Shown: positions 1-8,403, counted from the stretch's first letter. The stretch: 22,082 nucleotides of DNA from Candidatus Magasanikiibacteriota bacterium (GCA_003230965.1 QIHL01000008.1:1-22082), one strand, 5' to 3'. Notes: generated from the sequence alone by a model not told the origin. A program made the numbers and translations.

Positions 1-69
1 TTATAAATATAAAAAAAAACTTATAACTACCTACAGCATTAGTATATTTTTTTTCTTTGTATCTGTCAA

Positions 70-97
70 ACAAAAAATCTATTGATTGATTTTTTGT
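70..97 (-). terminator. AT-rich hairpin downstream of the tRNA pair
   Basis: A perfect 10-base inverted repeat (ACAAAAAATC at 70-79 and GATTTTTTGT at 88-97) lies 5 bases beyond the 3' end of tRNA-Tyr. Its second arm on the minus strand carries a run of six T. It could act as an intrinsic terminator or a 3' processing signal for the tRNA transcript. The stem contains almost no GC pairs, so its strength is doubtful. Confidence 0.4.
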
Positions 98-102
98 ATT
101 TG

Positions 103-185
103 TGGGCAGGGAGGGATTCGAACCCCCGAAGGCGAATGCCAGCAGATTTACAGTCTGCCCCGGTTGACCGCTTCGGTACCTACCC
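103..185 (-). tRNA. tRNA-Tyr (anticodon GTA)
   Basis: The minus strand folds as a class II tRNA of 83 bases. The acceptor arms are GGGTAGG and CCTGCCC, with one G-T pair. The T-loop region is GGTTCGAATCC, and the anticodon loop CTGTAAA gives GTA, which reads tyrosine UAU/UAC codons. A long variable arm is present, as expected for bacterial tRNA-Tyr. The discriminator base is A. The genome does not encode CCA at the 3' end, so a CCA-adding enzyme must complete it. It starts 4 bases after tRNA-Thr, so the two are almost certainly cut from one transcript. Confidence 0.95.
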
Positions 186-189
186 ATTG

Positions 190-262
190 AGCCATCTGTC
201 GGATTCGAACCGACGACCTTCACTTTACAAAAGTGTTGCTCTACCAACTGAGCTAAGATGGC
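190..262 (-). tRNA. tRNA-Thr (anticodon TGT)
   Basis: The minus strand folds as a standard class I tRNA. The acceptor stem is GCCATCT with AGATGGC, the D arm is GCTC/GAGC, and the T arm is GTCGG/CCGAC around TTCGAAT. The anticodon loop TTTGTAA gives TGT, which reads threonine ACA and related codons. Base pair 27-43 is an A-A mismatch, leaving a 4-pair anticodon stem. The discriminator is T and no CCA is encoded. The gene starts only 5 bases after the stop codon of the TPR protein, so it is probably cotranscribed with that gene. The Thr-Tyr order also occurs in the E. coli thrU-tyrU cluster. Confidence 0.95.
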
Positions 263-267
263 GTATA

Positions 268-1167
268 TTATTTCATTGCAGCGATACGATCCTGAAAGAC
301 CGAAAGTTTCTGGTTTTCTGGATTCACCATGCGCAGTTGTTGAAAAGTGCTCATTGCAGCATCTTTGTCGCCGACAAGTATACTACACTCCACCAATTTG
401 TCAAGATATTTTGGATTCTGCGACTCAAGCTCAACTGCTTGTTCAACCGCCACCTGAGCAGTACTATATTGCTGTTCTTGTTGGAGCAATTCTGCTAAGC
501 GAAAAAAACGGCTAGAAATACTATCATTGATTAACACAGCTTGTTGATAGTAACTAATAGCACCATCCACATCGTGTTTCTCTTCACACAATTCTCCTAG
601 TTTCATCATAAGAGCATCATTATTTGGATCTAGACGATTGGCAAACAAGTAACTCTCCTTCGCCTCTACAAACTGATTTTGTGCAAAATAAACATTGCCT
701 AAACCAATATATGCAGCTCCAGCCTTTGGGTGAATACGAATCACAGAAATAAATGCTGCTTCAGCAGTATCATAATCCTTTTGTTCTAGTGCATAGTCTC
801 CGTTCTGCATAATAGTACGAATTTCTTCTTCTGTAGCTTTTATTTTTTTTGTAGCGACTTCATTCGTGTGTTCATGGCGAAACGAATGTAACTCAGTTTC
901 AATTTTAAACACATATTGCCGAAAACGAAACTGTACTGCTGTAAAAAAACGTCTCAGTGGTACAAACATTTTCTTCCACTCCTGCTTCGTTGTACTTAAC
1001 TGCTCATCAGCCTTACGAAGAAAAATTTCCGCTTTTTTTCGTTTATCTTGGATGCCTGGAATCGTATCAACATTGAGAAGTGACGCTTGAGACAAATGAC
1101 GAACAGAAAGAAAAACAAGCACTGCAAATGAAATGAAAATAAAAATGAGTGGAAAAATTATTGACAT
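268..1167 (-). CDS. Membrane-anchored TPR-repeat protein
   Basis: The likely start is the ATG at 1167, giving 299 residues and 4 bases after the tpiA stop. An upstream TTG at 1209 or ATG at 1203 would overlap tpiA. From 1167 the protein opens with a hydrophobic helix (about residues 2-24), so it is probably anchored with its bulk on one side of the membrane. A basic, probably helical linker follows to about residue 110. About four tetratricopeptide units then fill roughly residues 120-285, with typical repeat ends such as HPKAGAAYIGLGNVYF and DPNNDALMMKLGEL. TPR arrays bind other proteins, but the partner is unknown. It is the last protein gene before two tRNAs in a run that begins at glyQS. 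Confidence 0.8.
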   Translation of the reverse strand: MSIIFPLIFIFISFAVLVFLSVRHLSQASLLNVDTIPGIQDKRKKAEIFLRKADEQLSTTKQEWKKMFVPLRRFFTAVQFRFRQYVFKIETELHSFRHEHTNEVATKKIKATEEEIRTIMQNGDYALEQKDYDTAEAAFISVIRIHPKAGAAYIGLGNVYFAQNQFVEAKESYLFANRLDPNNDALMMKLGELCEEKHDVDGAISYYQQAVLINDSISSRFFRLAELLQQEQQYSTAQVAVEQAVELESQNPKYLDKLVECSILVGDKDAAMSTFQQLRMVNPENQKLSVFQDRIAAMK

Positions 1168-1171
1168 AAGC

Positions 1172-1930
1172 TTATGGATTTGCTCTAAATAACCCAATAA
1201 CATGTTCAATCAATGGAACGAATGTATCAATTTTTGTTGACGCATGACCTGGCAATACACCGTCCACGCCATTAAGAGAAAGATATTGTTCAACATTCTC
1301 AGCATTCACACTACCACCATATATGACAGGCACTTTTGTATCTGTATACTTAGCAATTTCAGCATGAATTAATTCGTGTGTATCTCGTGCTTCTTCAGGA
1401 TTACAAGGTGTACCCGGCCAAATCGCCCACACAGGTTCATACGCAATTATAATCTCTTTTCTATCTAAAGATAATCCTTCAAACACTTTCATGATCTGTT
1501 TTTTTAATCTATATTCTTTTTTATTTGCATCTTTATCTTTTTGAGTTTCCCCAATACAAACAACTGGTATAATACCAGCATCTAAACATGCTTCTACTTT
1601 TTTTCTAACTGCTTCATTCGTTTCATTAAAAATGTATCTACGTTCAGAGTGTCCAACCAGTGCATAGGTTGCTCCTGCATTTTTGTATAACTCTGCAGAA
1701 ATAGATCCAGTATAAGCTCCCTTTGATGTCCAACCAACATTTTGTGCACCCAGAAAAAAAGTACTTCCCTTGAATACATTTCGTACGGAAACAAATGCTA
1801 GCGGATTTGGAAAAATACCAAGTGTCACATATTCATGAGTTGGCAATTTAACATTACAAAGTTCAGTTACAAGAGCAACTGACTCTTCAAGATCCAAATA
1901 CATTTTCCAGTTCCCAAATAAATAAATCAT
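1172..1930 (-). CDS. tpiA: Triosephosphate isomerase
   Basis: This glycolytic enzyme interconverts dihydroxyacetone phosphate and glyceraldehyde 3-phosphate in the cytoplasm. I chose the ATG at 1930 (252 residues) because family members begin close to GNWKM; an ATG at 1960 would add ten residues. The catalytic residues are all present: Lys9 in GNWKMY, His94 in VGHSERR and Glu165 in AYEPVWA. Two conserved glycines are replaced. Loop 6 reads AIWPGT, with Trp171 where families carry Gly. The late phosphate-binding motif reads LPGHAS (His229) where Gly-Gly is usual. YGGSV at 204-208 is intact. The gene lies 65 bases after the M16 protease and 4 before the TPR gene. The identification is firm; full activity is less certain given the substitutions. 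Confidence 0.96.
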   Translation of the reverse strand: MIYLFGNWKMYLDLEESVALVTELCNVKLPTHEYVTLGIFPNPLAFVSVRNVFKGSTFFLGAQNVGWTSKGAYTGSISAELYKNAGATYALVGHSERRYIFNETNEAVRKKVEACLDAGIIPVVCIGETQKDKDANKKEYRLKKQIMKVFEGLSLDRKEIIIAYEPVWAIWPGTPCNPEEARDTHELIHAEIAKYTDTKVPVIYGGSVNAENVEQYLSLNGVDGVLPGHASTKIDTFVPLIEHVIGLFRANP

Positions 1931-1995
1931 ACGCAATGTGGTTAAATGTTTATCTTTCATATGTAGTATACGTCAAAAAGATAAACACGAATAGC

Positions 1996-3255
1996 CTAGA
2001 ACACTATACGTTCTTTGTCAACATTTCCAATAATAGCAAGACGCATTTTGGATAAGACAAATAAATGTTTGGACAAACGTTGAATATCTTTAACTGTAAC
2101 CTGATCAATCTGTTTCAACCGCTCTTCTGGTGTATATAATTTATCAAAAAAAAGTGCCTGTTGTGCATACCAATTTGCTTGAGCACTTGAATCCTCCAAA
2201 GACAATGCAAGTCCACCACGAATATTCATTTGTGCATCTTCCAGTTCACGTTTTGTTACTGGTGTATCAACCATCTTTTGTAACTCTTGTTGAATCACTT
2301 TGATTGCCTTATTTACATTCTTTGATTCCAGACCTGCACGAACATATACATATCCAGTATCACAAAAATTTTCTGCGCCACCACGAATATGATATGCCAA
2401 CCCTCGTCGTTCACGAATTTGAATAAATAATCGTGAACTCATCGTACCACCTAAAATAGTTACAAGAAGATCAAGCGTCTGATTTCTCTTGTCTTGATAA
2501 TTTAATCCAGGAAAACCAAGCATGAGTTGTACTTGATCTGTTTCTTTTTTGACTACACGTATGCGTTGATCTTTTTTATTTGAACCAAAAGATGATGGAT
2601 GAGATACATGTGATACGTGTGAATTCTGTTTGCCAACACCAAAATATCTATGCACCAATGTTTGTATATTATCAGGTATGCGTCCGGCAATTACAATATG
2701 CATATTGTTTGCTTGATAATATTTATCGCGATAGTTCAATACATCAGTTCGCTTAAATCCTATCACGTGTTTTTCTGTCCCAGCAATATCACGTCCGAGC
2801 GGACATCCAGCAAACAATACGTCTTCAAAAATGTTGTCTATATTCATAATTGGATTATCGTCGTACATGTGAATTTCTTCAATCACAGGTCCTTTTTCAC
2901 GTTCCATTTCTTTTGGATTAAAAGTAGAATTGAAAAGCATGTCAGACAAAATATCTAATGATGTTTCAATAAAATCTGCATCAGCCTTTATGTAATACCC
3001 AGTATATTCTTTGCTAGTAAAAGCATTGTATACAGCACCAAGGCGATCAATCTCACGAGTCAAAATCTGTGTATTCTTTCGTTTTTTTGTGCCCTTAAAC
3101 ATCAAATGTTCAATAAAGTGCGAAACACCACGCATTTTTTCTGACTCATAGCGAGAGCCAACTGGATACATCACCAATGTTGTAGATGATTGTGTACCGG
3201 CAAATGGCACAAGATAAATATGTGCCCCATTTATCAATGTATATACGTCGTACAT
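1996..3255 (-). CDS. M16-family zinc metalloprotease
   Basis: The 419-residue protein has the inverted zinc motif HFIEH at residues 46-50. A third zinc-ligand glutamate lies 76 residues later (Glu126, in IEEIHMYDDNP), the spacing expected for M16 peptidases such as mitochondrial processing peptidase and bacterial PqqL-like enzymes. The second half carries the family's substrate-closing domain, including the conserved SRLFIQIRERRGLAYHI segment (Arg and Tyr). No signal peptide or membrane helix is visible, so it is probably cytoplasmic. It would degrade or trim peptides; the substrate is unknown. It follows glyQS by 8 bases and should be on the same transcript. Confidence 0.9.
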   Translation of the reverse strand: MYDVYTLINGAHIYLVPFAGTQSSTTLVMYPVGSRYESEKMRGVSHFIEHLMFKGTKKRKNTQILTREIDRLGAVYNAFTSKEYTGYYIKADADFIETSLDILSDMLFNSTFNPKEMEREKGPVIEEIHMYDDNPIMNIDNIFEDVLFAGCPLGRDIAGTEKHVIGFKRTDVLNYRDKYYQANNMHIVIAGRIPDNIQTLVHRYFGVGKQNSHVSHVSHPSSFGSNKKDQRIRVVKKETDQVQLMLGFPGLNYQDKRNQTLDLLVTILGGTMSSRLFIQIRERRGLAYHIRGGAENFCDTGYVYVRAGLESKNVNKAIKVIQQELQKMVDTPVTKRELEDAQMNIRGGLALSLEDSSAQANWYAQQALFFDKLYTPEERLKQIDQVTVKDIQRLSKHLFVLSKMRLAIIGNVDKERIVF

Positions 3256-3263
3256 AGAAAATT

Positions 3264-4634
3264 TTATTTTAATTTATCTTCAAAATAATTCTGAATATCA
3301 ATAATATCTACTCGCTCTTGTTCCATTGTATCGCGATCACGGACAGTTACTTTTTTATCTTCAAGCGAATTAAAATCAACTGTAACACAATATGGAGTAC
3401 CAATTTCATCCTGACGACGATAACGTTTGCCAATACTTCCAGTTTCGTCATACTGAGTCATCCATTTTTTCCATAAAGATTTCTGAATATCTTGTGATAC
3501 CTTTTGTAAGGATTCTTTTTTTGATAATGGTAAAATAGCAATTTTTATTGGTGCAAGATCTTTGTGTAAACGTAAGACTATTTCTTTTTTATGCTTGGCA
3601 TCGTCTACTCCACTACGAGTTTTCACTTCTTCATACGCATCAAGTAAAAATGCAAGTACCGCACGATCTGCTCCATCTGATGTTTCAATAATCCACGGAA
3701 TAAAATGCTCATTTTTTTCCTGATCAAAATATTGTAAATCTTGACCACTAAATTTCTGATGACGTGACAAATCCCAATCACTACGATTATGAATACCTGC
3801 AAGTTCACTAAAACCCATTTCTGGATAATCATATTCAATGTCTACAGCTTTTTTTGCATAGTGTGCAAGCTCATGTTTTTCATGTTCACGAAAACGAAGT
3901 CTTGATTTTGGAATACCCAAATTCAAATACCACTGCATGCGCATTTCTTTCCATGATTCAAAATACTTATCCGTGTCTTCTGGACGAACAAAGTATTGTT
4001 GCTCCATTTGTTCAAATTCTCGTGTGCGAAAAATAAAATGACCAGGCGTAATCTCGTTACGAAAGGCTTTCCCAATCTGTGCGATACCAAATGGCAACTT
4101 ACGACGCATAGATTGCTGAACATTGAGAAAGTTAACATAAATACCTTGCGCTGTTTCTGGACGCAAATAAATTTGATTTGTATTTTCTTCAACTGCTCCA
4201 ACGAAAGTCTTGAACATCAAATTAAAATTACGTACTGCAGATAATTCACCGCCACAGTCAGGACAGACAATATTTTTGTCCAACGCACCTGGACGAAAAT
4301 CAGGCTTCATACCTTTTGCTTCAAGCAAATGATCTGCGCGCCAGCGTTTTTTACACACTTTACAATCTACTAGCGGATCAGTAAATCCCTCCACATGACC
4401 ACTTGCTTCCCAAGTTGTTGGATGCATCAAAATGGCAGCATCCAAGCCAACTACATCATTCCGTTCCTGTACCATAGCTTTCCACCAAGCACGTTTCACA
4501 TTATTTTTAAACTCAACTCCAAGAGGACCATAGTCATACGTGCTAGAAATCCCTCCATAAATTTCTGATGATGGAAAAATAAATCCACGACGTTTTGCAA
4601 ATGAAACTATTGTATCCATGTTTGAAGCTGGCAT
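3264..4634 (-). CDS. glyQS: Glycyl-tRNA synthetase, single-chain homodimeric type
   Basis: This class II enzyme charges tRNA-Gly with glycine. It is the eukaryote/archaea-like single-chain form, not the separate alpha/beta type. Visible marks are the N-terminal [17 protein letters not shown], a zinc-binding insert with paired cysteines (CKVC and later CPDC), [12 protein letters not shown], motif 2 [14 protein letters not shown], and motif 3 [18 protein letters not shown]-terminal anticodon-binding domain runs from about residue 360. At 456 residues it is close to bacterial homologues. Translation starts at the ATG at 4634; a second ATG at 4619 is possible. A T-box leader directly upstream (4668-4802) indicates control by uncharged tRNA-Gly. 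Downstream genes follow with little spacing. Confidence 0.97.
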   Translation of the reverse strand: MPASNMDTIVSFAKRRGFIFPSSEIYGGISSTYDYGPLGVEFKNNVKRAWWKAMVQERNDVVGLDAAILMHPTTWEASGHVEGFTDPLVDCKVCKKRWRADHLLEAKGMKPDFRPGALDKNIVCPDCGGELSAVRNFNLMFKTFVGAVEENTNQIYLRPETAQGIYVNFLNVQQSMRRKLPFGIAQIGKAFRNEITPGHFIFRTREFEQMEQQYFVRPEDTDKYFESWKEMRMQWYLNLGIPKSRLRFREHEKHELAHYAKKAVDIEYDYPEMGFSELAGIHNRSDWDLSRHQKFSGQDLQYFDQEKNEHFIPWIIETSDGADRAVLAFLLDAYEEVKTRSGVDDAKHKKEIVLRLHKDLAPIKIAILPLSKKESLQKVSQDIQKSLWKKWMTQYDETGSIGKRYRRQDEIGTPYCVTVDFNSLEDKKVTVRDRDTMEQERVDIIDIQNYFEDKLK

Positions 4635-4667
4635 ATAATTGAATAACTAGTATATTAAAATTGTAAT

Positions 4668-4690
4668 AAAAAAGACCTGAAGATAGGTCT
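4668..4690 (-). terminator. T-box terminator hairpin before glyQS
   Basis: On the minus strand AGACCT (4690-4685) pairs with AGGTCT (4678-4673) around a 6-base loop, followed by a T run. The 5' arm overlaps the 3' strand of antiterminator helix A1 by two or three bases, so the two folds exclude each other. This is the expression platform of the T-box. Confidence 0.8.
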
Positions 4691-4802
4691 CGGGGTCCTA
4701 AAACAGGACGGTTCCACCCGAGTTCCTCGGCTTGTACTGCCAAGACACTCTGTGTATATTGTCACCTCGCTCCACAAGAGCCACCATGCTTCAATACGAA
4801 GT
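4668..4802 (-). promoter_or_regulatory. T-box riboswitch (glycine) controlling glyQS
   Basis: The leader RNA has the diagnostic T-box antiterminator. Helix A1 is CTCGGG (4722-4717) with CCCGAG (4694-4689). The 7-base bulge TGGAACC (4716-4710) is where the uncharged tRNA acceptor end would pair. Helix A2 is GTCCT (4709-4705) with AGGAC (4699-4695). A competing terminator follows directly and shares the last bases of A1. Upstream, GTATT and AGTAC can close a stem I whose 3' side presents GGC (4741-4739), a glycine codon followed by A, as a plausible specifier. The gene controlled, glyQS, agrees. I could not place a clear K-turn or the distal stem I motifs. The stop/go logic is known for the family; the exact fold here is inference. 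Confidence 0.88.
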
Positions 4803-4808
4803 ATTATT

Positions 4809-4837
4809 AGTATAGAACGAAAATAAAAAGATGTCAA
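4809..4837 (-). promoter_or_regulatory. Sigma-70-type promoter of the glyQS T-box transcript
   Basis: TTGACA (4837-4832) and TATACT (4814-4809) are separated by exactly 17 bases. This is a near-consensus housekeeping promoter. It predicts a transcript start near 4802, at the 5' edge of the T-box leader. Confidence 0.8.
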
Positions 4838-4868
4838 GAAAAAAATAAAACATTATCTTTGACAAAAG

Positions 4869-5663
4869 CTAAGACTTTTCTACTTGAATATACCAGCGCC
4901 AAAAATGTAAATTTTGTGGAAAATTATTAGGACTATTTCTTGCCTGTGTCACACCATAATCTCCTACCGTATATGATAATATACTAGGCTCACCAATAAT
5001 TTTCATATCCATATCCTTCACCAAAAAATCTTGAACTTCTTTTTCAGAAGTTGAAGAATGCGATGGATGTACAGCATTTGGAAGTCCTACATCACTATTA
5101 AAAATATACATACGCCCATGTTCTTTCAAGAATAACTTTGCTAATGATAATAATGTCTTAAAATCAGTATAGTTTAAAATATCTGAAAAAATCATGCTAT
5201 CAACAATAGCTATCTCTGAAAGAAACTTATTTACTATTTCTGTATCTTGCCATTCCGCTCCCTTGGGAACATGCACATCAAGCTTTAGAGATGTAGCAAT
5301 CTGATCTAAAGCTGTAATCAATGCTGGGCCTTCTGTTCCGATATCTCGCATATCAAGTGGGACTTCTAATATTCCTTGTTCTATTTTTTTGAATTTAGGA
5401 AAAAGAAAATCAAACTGAACGAACTTCATTTTTGAACTTAAATCTAAAGACATTATTTCTTCGGCACTATGCAATGTTCTACTTAATTGATTAGCTTGTT
5501 GAATACCTGATCCAACATCAACAATAAATGAACCCATGTGACCTGCACGAAATTCTTGTAGGAGAATATCACGCACTCCACCTGGTTTGTTTTTTATTTC
5601 AGGAGTATAGTCGCCACCTTTATCCATGTAACTTTTAAAAACTCTTCGCTGTCCTTCTGACAT
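4869..5663 (-). CDS. Class I SAM-dependent methyltransferase-like protein, function unknown
   Basis: The 264-residue protein shows a Rossmann methyltransferase pattern. Motif I is FIVDVGSG (about residues 46-53), an acidic end of strand 2 appears as MSLDLSS, and a motif IV-like IFSDILNYTDF lies near residues 157-167 before a strand/helix/strand tail with GRMYIFNSD. No domain tells the substrate apart. The N-terminus is polar and rich in Lys and Arg, with no signal peptide. It stands alone: 107 bases separate it from frr downstream, and the glyQS T-box promoter lies just beyond its stop. It could be an inactive or non-methylating member of the fold. Confidence 0.6.
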   Translation of the reverse strand: MSEGQRRVFKSYMDKGGDYTPEIKNKPGGVRDILLQEFRAGHMGSFIVDVGSGIQQANQLSRTLHSAEEIMSLDLSSKMKFVQFDFLFPKFKKIEQGILEVPLDMRDIGTEGPALITALDQIATSLKLDVHVPKGAEWQDTEIVNKFLSEIAIVDSMIFSDILNYTDFKTLLSLAKLFLKEHGRMYIFNSDVGLPNAVHPSHSSTSEKEVQDFLVKDMDMKIIGEPSILSYTVGDYGVTQARNSPNNFPQNLHFWRWYIQVEKS

Positions 5664-5770
5664 AATAGAGTTTAATTATGTAAATCAAATAATCCACCTA
5701 AATTCACTATATCTCTATCCATAAACTAATTAAACAAACCATTAAAAAATAATCATGATTTCAAAATTTG

Positions 5771-6322
5771 CTAAACCTTCGTAATCCCAATTTCTTTCTT
5801 ATGAACAATTTGTTTTATCTTTTCATTGTACTCTTTTACTTTTTTGTCTAATTCATCTTCTGCAGTATATGTATCATCTTCAGAAATATCTTTTGCCTTT
5901 TGTGCTTTTGCAATTGTATCACGAATATTTTCACGAATCTTCCTAATACCAATTTTGGCTTGTTCCATTTTTTGATTTAATACTTTCAATAACTCAACAC
6001 GTCGTTCTTCTGTTAATTCTGGCAATGGTAAACGAATTAATTTTCCATCATTTACTGGATTGATACCAAGATTGGAATTACGAATTGCGATTTCTACTGG
6101 TTGAAGTAACCCCTTGTCCCATGGTTCAATATTGATAGTTTTTGCATCGGCAACAGTGATAGATGCTACAGCTTTTATTTGTTGCCTAGTACCGTATGCT
6201 TCAACAGAAATATCTTCAACAAGCATGGGTGTTGCACGACCAGTACGAAGACCAGAAAGTTCATGAATTAAATGGTCAATTGTTTTATCAAATTGTTCTT
6301 GGTGTTGTTTAATAAAATCCAT
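5771..6322 (-). CDS. frr: Ribosome recycling factor
   Basis: This cytoplasmic factor works with EF-G to split the ribosome after termination. The 183-residue length is standard (about 185). Recognisable family segments are HELSGLRTGRATPMLVEDI near the N-terminus, INIEPWDKGLLQPVEIAIR in the middle, IRLPLPELTEERRVELLK, and a Lys/Glu-rich C-terminal helix of the three-helix bundle (IRKIRENIRDTIAKAQK). The common neighbours tsf and pyrH are absent here. Instead it lies 63 bases after the Asp-box lipoprotein gene. Confidence 0.97.
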   Translation of the reverse strand: MDFIKQHQEQFDKTIDHLIHELSGLRTGRATPMLVEDISVEAYGTRQQIKAVASITVADAKTINIEPWDKGLLQPVEIAIRNSNLGINPVNDGKLIRLPLPELTEERRVELLKVLNQKMEQAKIGIRKIRENIRDTIAKAQKAKDISEDDTYTAEDELDKKVKEYNEKIKQIVHKKEIGITKV

Positions 6323-6385
6323 AAAATTAAAAGTTTAGAAAGTTAAATATATTTGAGTACTTTTGTACTGTCATGCGTACGTATT

Positions 6386-7474
6386 TTATTGTCCTGATGG
6401 AATCGTAAATCCTAGATACACTAAATTACCATTTTTGGGATGAACCCACAAAAATGTAGGAATTTGACCTGATGGAAGTGCTTTTGTATTCCATGTGACC
6501 CCACCGTCTACACTCCGATACATATTTGAATGATTATTAATAGTTGCTGTGTAATACATTTCATTATCATTTCTCGGATTGATAGCAAACGCATAAATAT
6601 TTGCACTACCAGGAGGTGTAATTAAATTAATAGGATTCCATGTATTTCCACTATCTGTAGAAACCATCAAACCATACGTTGATATCCAATAAATGACACC
6701 AGGCTTCTTTGGATGCAAATACATCCGCCGATAATTCAATGCTTTCGGATAATCTTTCATTGTTTTTGCAAGAGATGTCCATGTGCGTCCATCATTGATA
6801 GATCTATACAATCCACTACTTCTAGATGCTACATAAAAAACATGTTGTTGGAGCGGATCAGCTTGAATGCGTGCAATAGTTATTCTTAAACGATACAGTA
6901 CACTCCAACTCTGTCCTAAATCAACTGTCTGCAAAATATCACCGTTATCCTCTGCTGCAAATATCTGATATGGTGGATTTGGATTGAACGTCAACGACAC
7001 AATCTTAATACCAGGACGAAGTTCTTGAAATACACTATTCCAGCTTCTTGCGCAGTCAACACTTTTATAAATTTGTGATCCATTAGTTACATAAATAGTA
7101 CAGCTGTCCTGTGGATGCACTATAACGCTGTAGATAAAACCAGTATTCAAAGGCGCAGGTGCATGTTGCCATGAACGTCCTGCATCAATTGTAAAAAAGA
7201 GTCCATGTCTTCGTGAAAACCAATAAAGTGTACTTGGTGTCTGCGGATCCTGAATCAAATTATACACACTGACGCCAGACAAACTCTTGACACCGCTGAT
7301 AGTTGGAAATAAAGAAATGGACTTCCATGTATTTCCTTTATTCACGGATAAAAATATACCAGCAGGACCACTCGTCTTGGAAACGGAACCACCACCCAGA
7401 CTTAAACAGCCTGCCCCAAGCAAAATAAGAGCACTGCCAATCAATACAAAAGTCACAAAAAATCTTTTATGCAT
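6386..7474 (-). CDS. Asp-box (BNR) repeat lipoprotein, sortilin/Ycf48-like propeller
   Basis: I chose the ATG at 7474 (362 residues). It overlaps the stop of holB by 8 bases, suggesting translational coupling; the longer frame to 7504 adds an unneeded leader. The N-terminus KRFF plus a hydrophobic stretch ending in LLGAGC is a lipoprotein signal with a lipobox cysteine. The rest is a beta-propeller with repeated Asp-box motifs: NKGNTWKSI, DAGRSWQHA, DLGQSWSVL, NDGRTWTSL, DSGNTWNPI and DGGVTWNTK. Such repeats occur in sialidases, sortilins and the photosystem assembly factor Ycf48. No catalytic sialidase residues can be assigned. It is likely a surface-exposed scaffold or binding protein. Confidence 0.8.
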   Translation of the reverse strand: MHKRFFVTFVLIGSALILLGAGCLSLGGGSVSKTSGPAGIFLSVNKGNTWKSISLFPTISGVKSLSGVSVYNLIQDPQTPSTLYWFSRRHGLFFTIDAGRSWQHAPAPLNTGFIYSVIVHPQDSCTIYVTNGSQIYKSVDCARSWNSVFQELRPGIKIVSLTFNPNPPYQIFAAEDNGDILQTVDLGQSWSVLYRLRITIARIQADPLQQHVFYVASRSSGLYRSINDGRTWTSLAKTMKDYPKALNYRRMYLHPKKPGVIYWISTYGLMVSTDSGNTWNPINLITPPGSANIYAFAINPRNDNEMYYTATINNHSNMYRSVDGGVTWNTKALPSGQIPTFLWVHPKNGNLVYLGFTIPSGQ

Positions 7475-8390
7475 AAGTAGGAAATGAAAGAAAAATACGT
7501 TCAATAAGTAAACGAGGATGAATATTCTGACCTAATCTATATTTTGCCTCAACAATACGACTATCAATGCGAACGATATCAGTAGACTTCAGTATAGACG
7601 TACCATTAGATATAAGCATATCATGAAGACTCAATCGCCACAAATCAAGCATTTGCTGCCACCCACGACGCGTAGCAATATGATCAATTTTATCACCAAA
7701 AAATGATTCTACCAAAGCAAACTTTTCGTACAATGGTTTGCCAATAAGCTTATCAAATAATTGTGCATCTTTTTGGTACTCTGCCCAAATATCTGCATCT
7801 TCATTCCATATAAACGCTAATCCTGGAAACCCACGAGATGCATCAGCCATGTCTGTCGCCTGCTCTGTCGTAGCTTTTCTGTTTTGTAAAGCAATTTTAA
7901 TTTTTTCAATCTGCACAGGATGAAAATAAATTATTTGACAACGTGACTGAATTGTTTGTGGCAAATCTGATTCATCCTCTACTAATAAAAATAATGTAGT
8001 GGATGGTTTAGGCTCTTCTAATGTTTTTAGCAACGCATTTGCTGCATGTATATTCATGCGTCCTGCCGCATCAATCAGAGCAACTTTTGCTTTGCCGAGA
8101 AATGGTTTTTGCGACAAAAATGATCGAAGATTTTGCATCTGCTCAACAGTAATATCTTTTTTTGTCTTTTCTGTTTTTTCATCTTTTAACTGTGTTACAA
8201 CTGTAAAATCAGGTTGCGTTTTAAGTGATTTATCCCCGATATCAAGTAAATACTGCGCAATATGTTCTGCCATTGCGCGCCGTCCAACATGTGCACGCCC
8301 AACAAAACAATAGGCATGCGATAATTTACCGTTTTTGCATGCAGTATCTAAAAAATCAAATATGGCTTCGTGTCCTATTATCTCACTCAT
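7467..8390 (-). CDS. holB: DNA polymerase III delta-prime-like clamp loader subunit
   Basis: This AAA+ protein helps load the sliding clamp during replication. The 307-residue sequence has IIGHEAIFDFL and LSHAYCFVGRAHVGRR, a degenerate Walker A that lacks the GxxGxGK lysine as in non-ATPase delta-prime. Further marks are KVALIDAAGRMNIHAANALL, LLKTLEEPKPSTTLFLLVE, and the arginine-finger segment TIQSRCQIIYF. The zinc finger of four cysteines seen in many bacterial clamp-loader subunits is missing. It has its own promoter 14 bases upstream, and its stop overlaps the next gene. The delta-prime role is inferred from the degenerate P-loop. Confidence 0.87.
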   Translation of the reverse strand: MSEIIGHEAIFDFLDTACKNGKLSHAYCFVGRAHVGRRAMAEHIAQYLLDIGDKSLKTQPDFTVVTQLKDEKTEKTKKDITVEQMQNLRSFLSQKPFLGKAKVALIDAAGRMNIHAANALLKTLEEPKPSTTLFLLVEDESDLPQTIQSRCQIIYFHPVQIEKIKIALQNRKATTEQATDMADASRGFPGLAFIWNEDADIWAEYQKDAQLFDKLIGKPLYEKFALVESFFGDKIDHIATRRGWQQMLDLWRLSLHDMLISNGTSILKSTDIVRIDSRIVEAKYRLGQNIHPRLLIERIFLSFPTYA

Positions 8391-8403
8391 ATATCAATAG
8401 TGT

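Noticed and set aside
82..515. Plus-strand open frames across the tRNA genes and the TPR C-terminus
   Set aside because: They run antisense to two clear tRNAs and to TPR-coding sequence and encode no recognisable protein.
1965..1976. TATACT and TTGACG before tpiA as a promoter
   Set aside because: The two hexamers lie next to each other with no spacer and in the wrong order for a -35/-10 pair; no good -35 is found 17 bases upstream.
5751..5760. Palindrome AATCATGATT between frr and the methyltransferase-like gene
   Set aside because: Ten AT-rich bases occur easily by chance and no second copy was noticed nearby.
6335..6385. Hairpin AGTAC-AAAA-GTACT upstream of frr as a terminator
   Set aside because: The stem is only five pairs and no T run follows.
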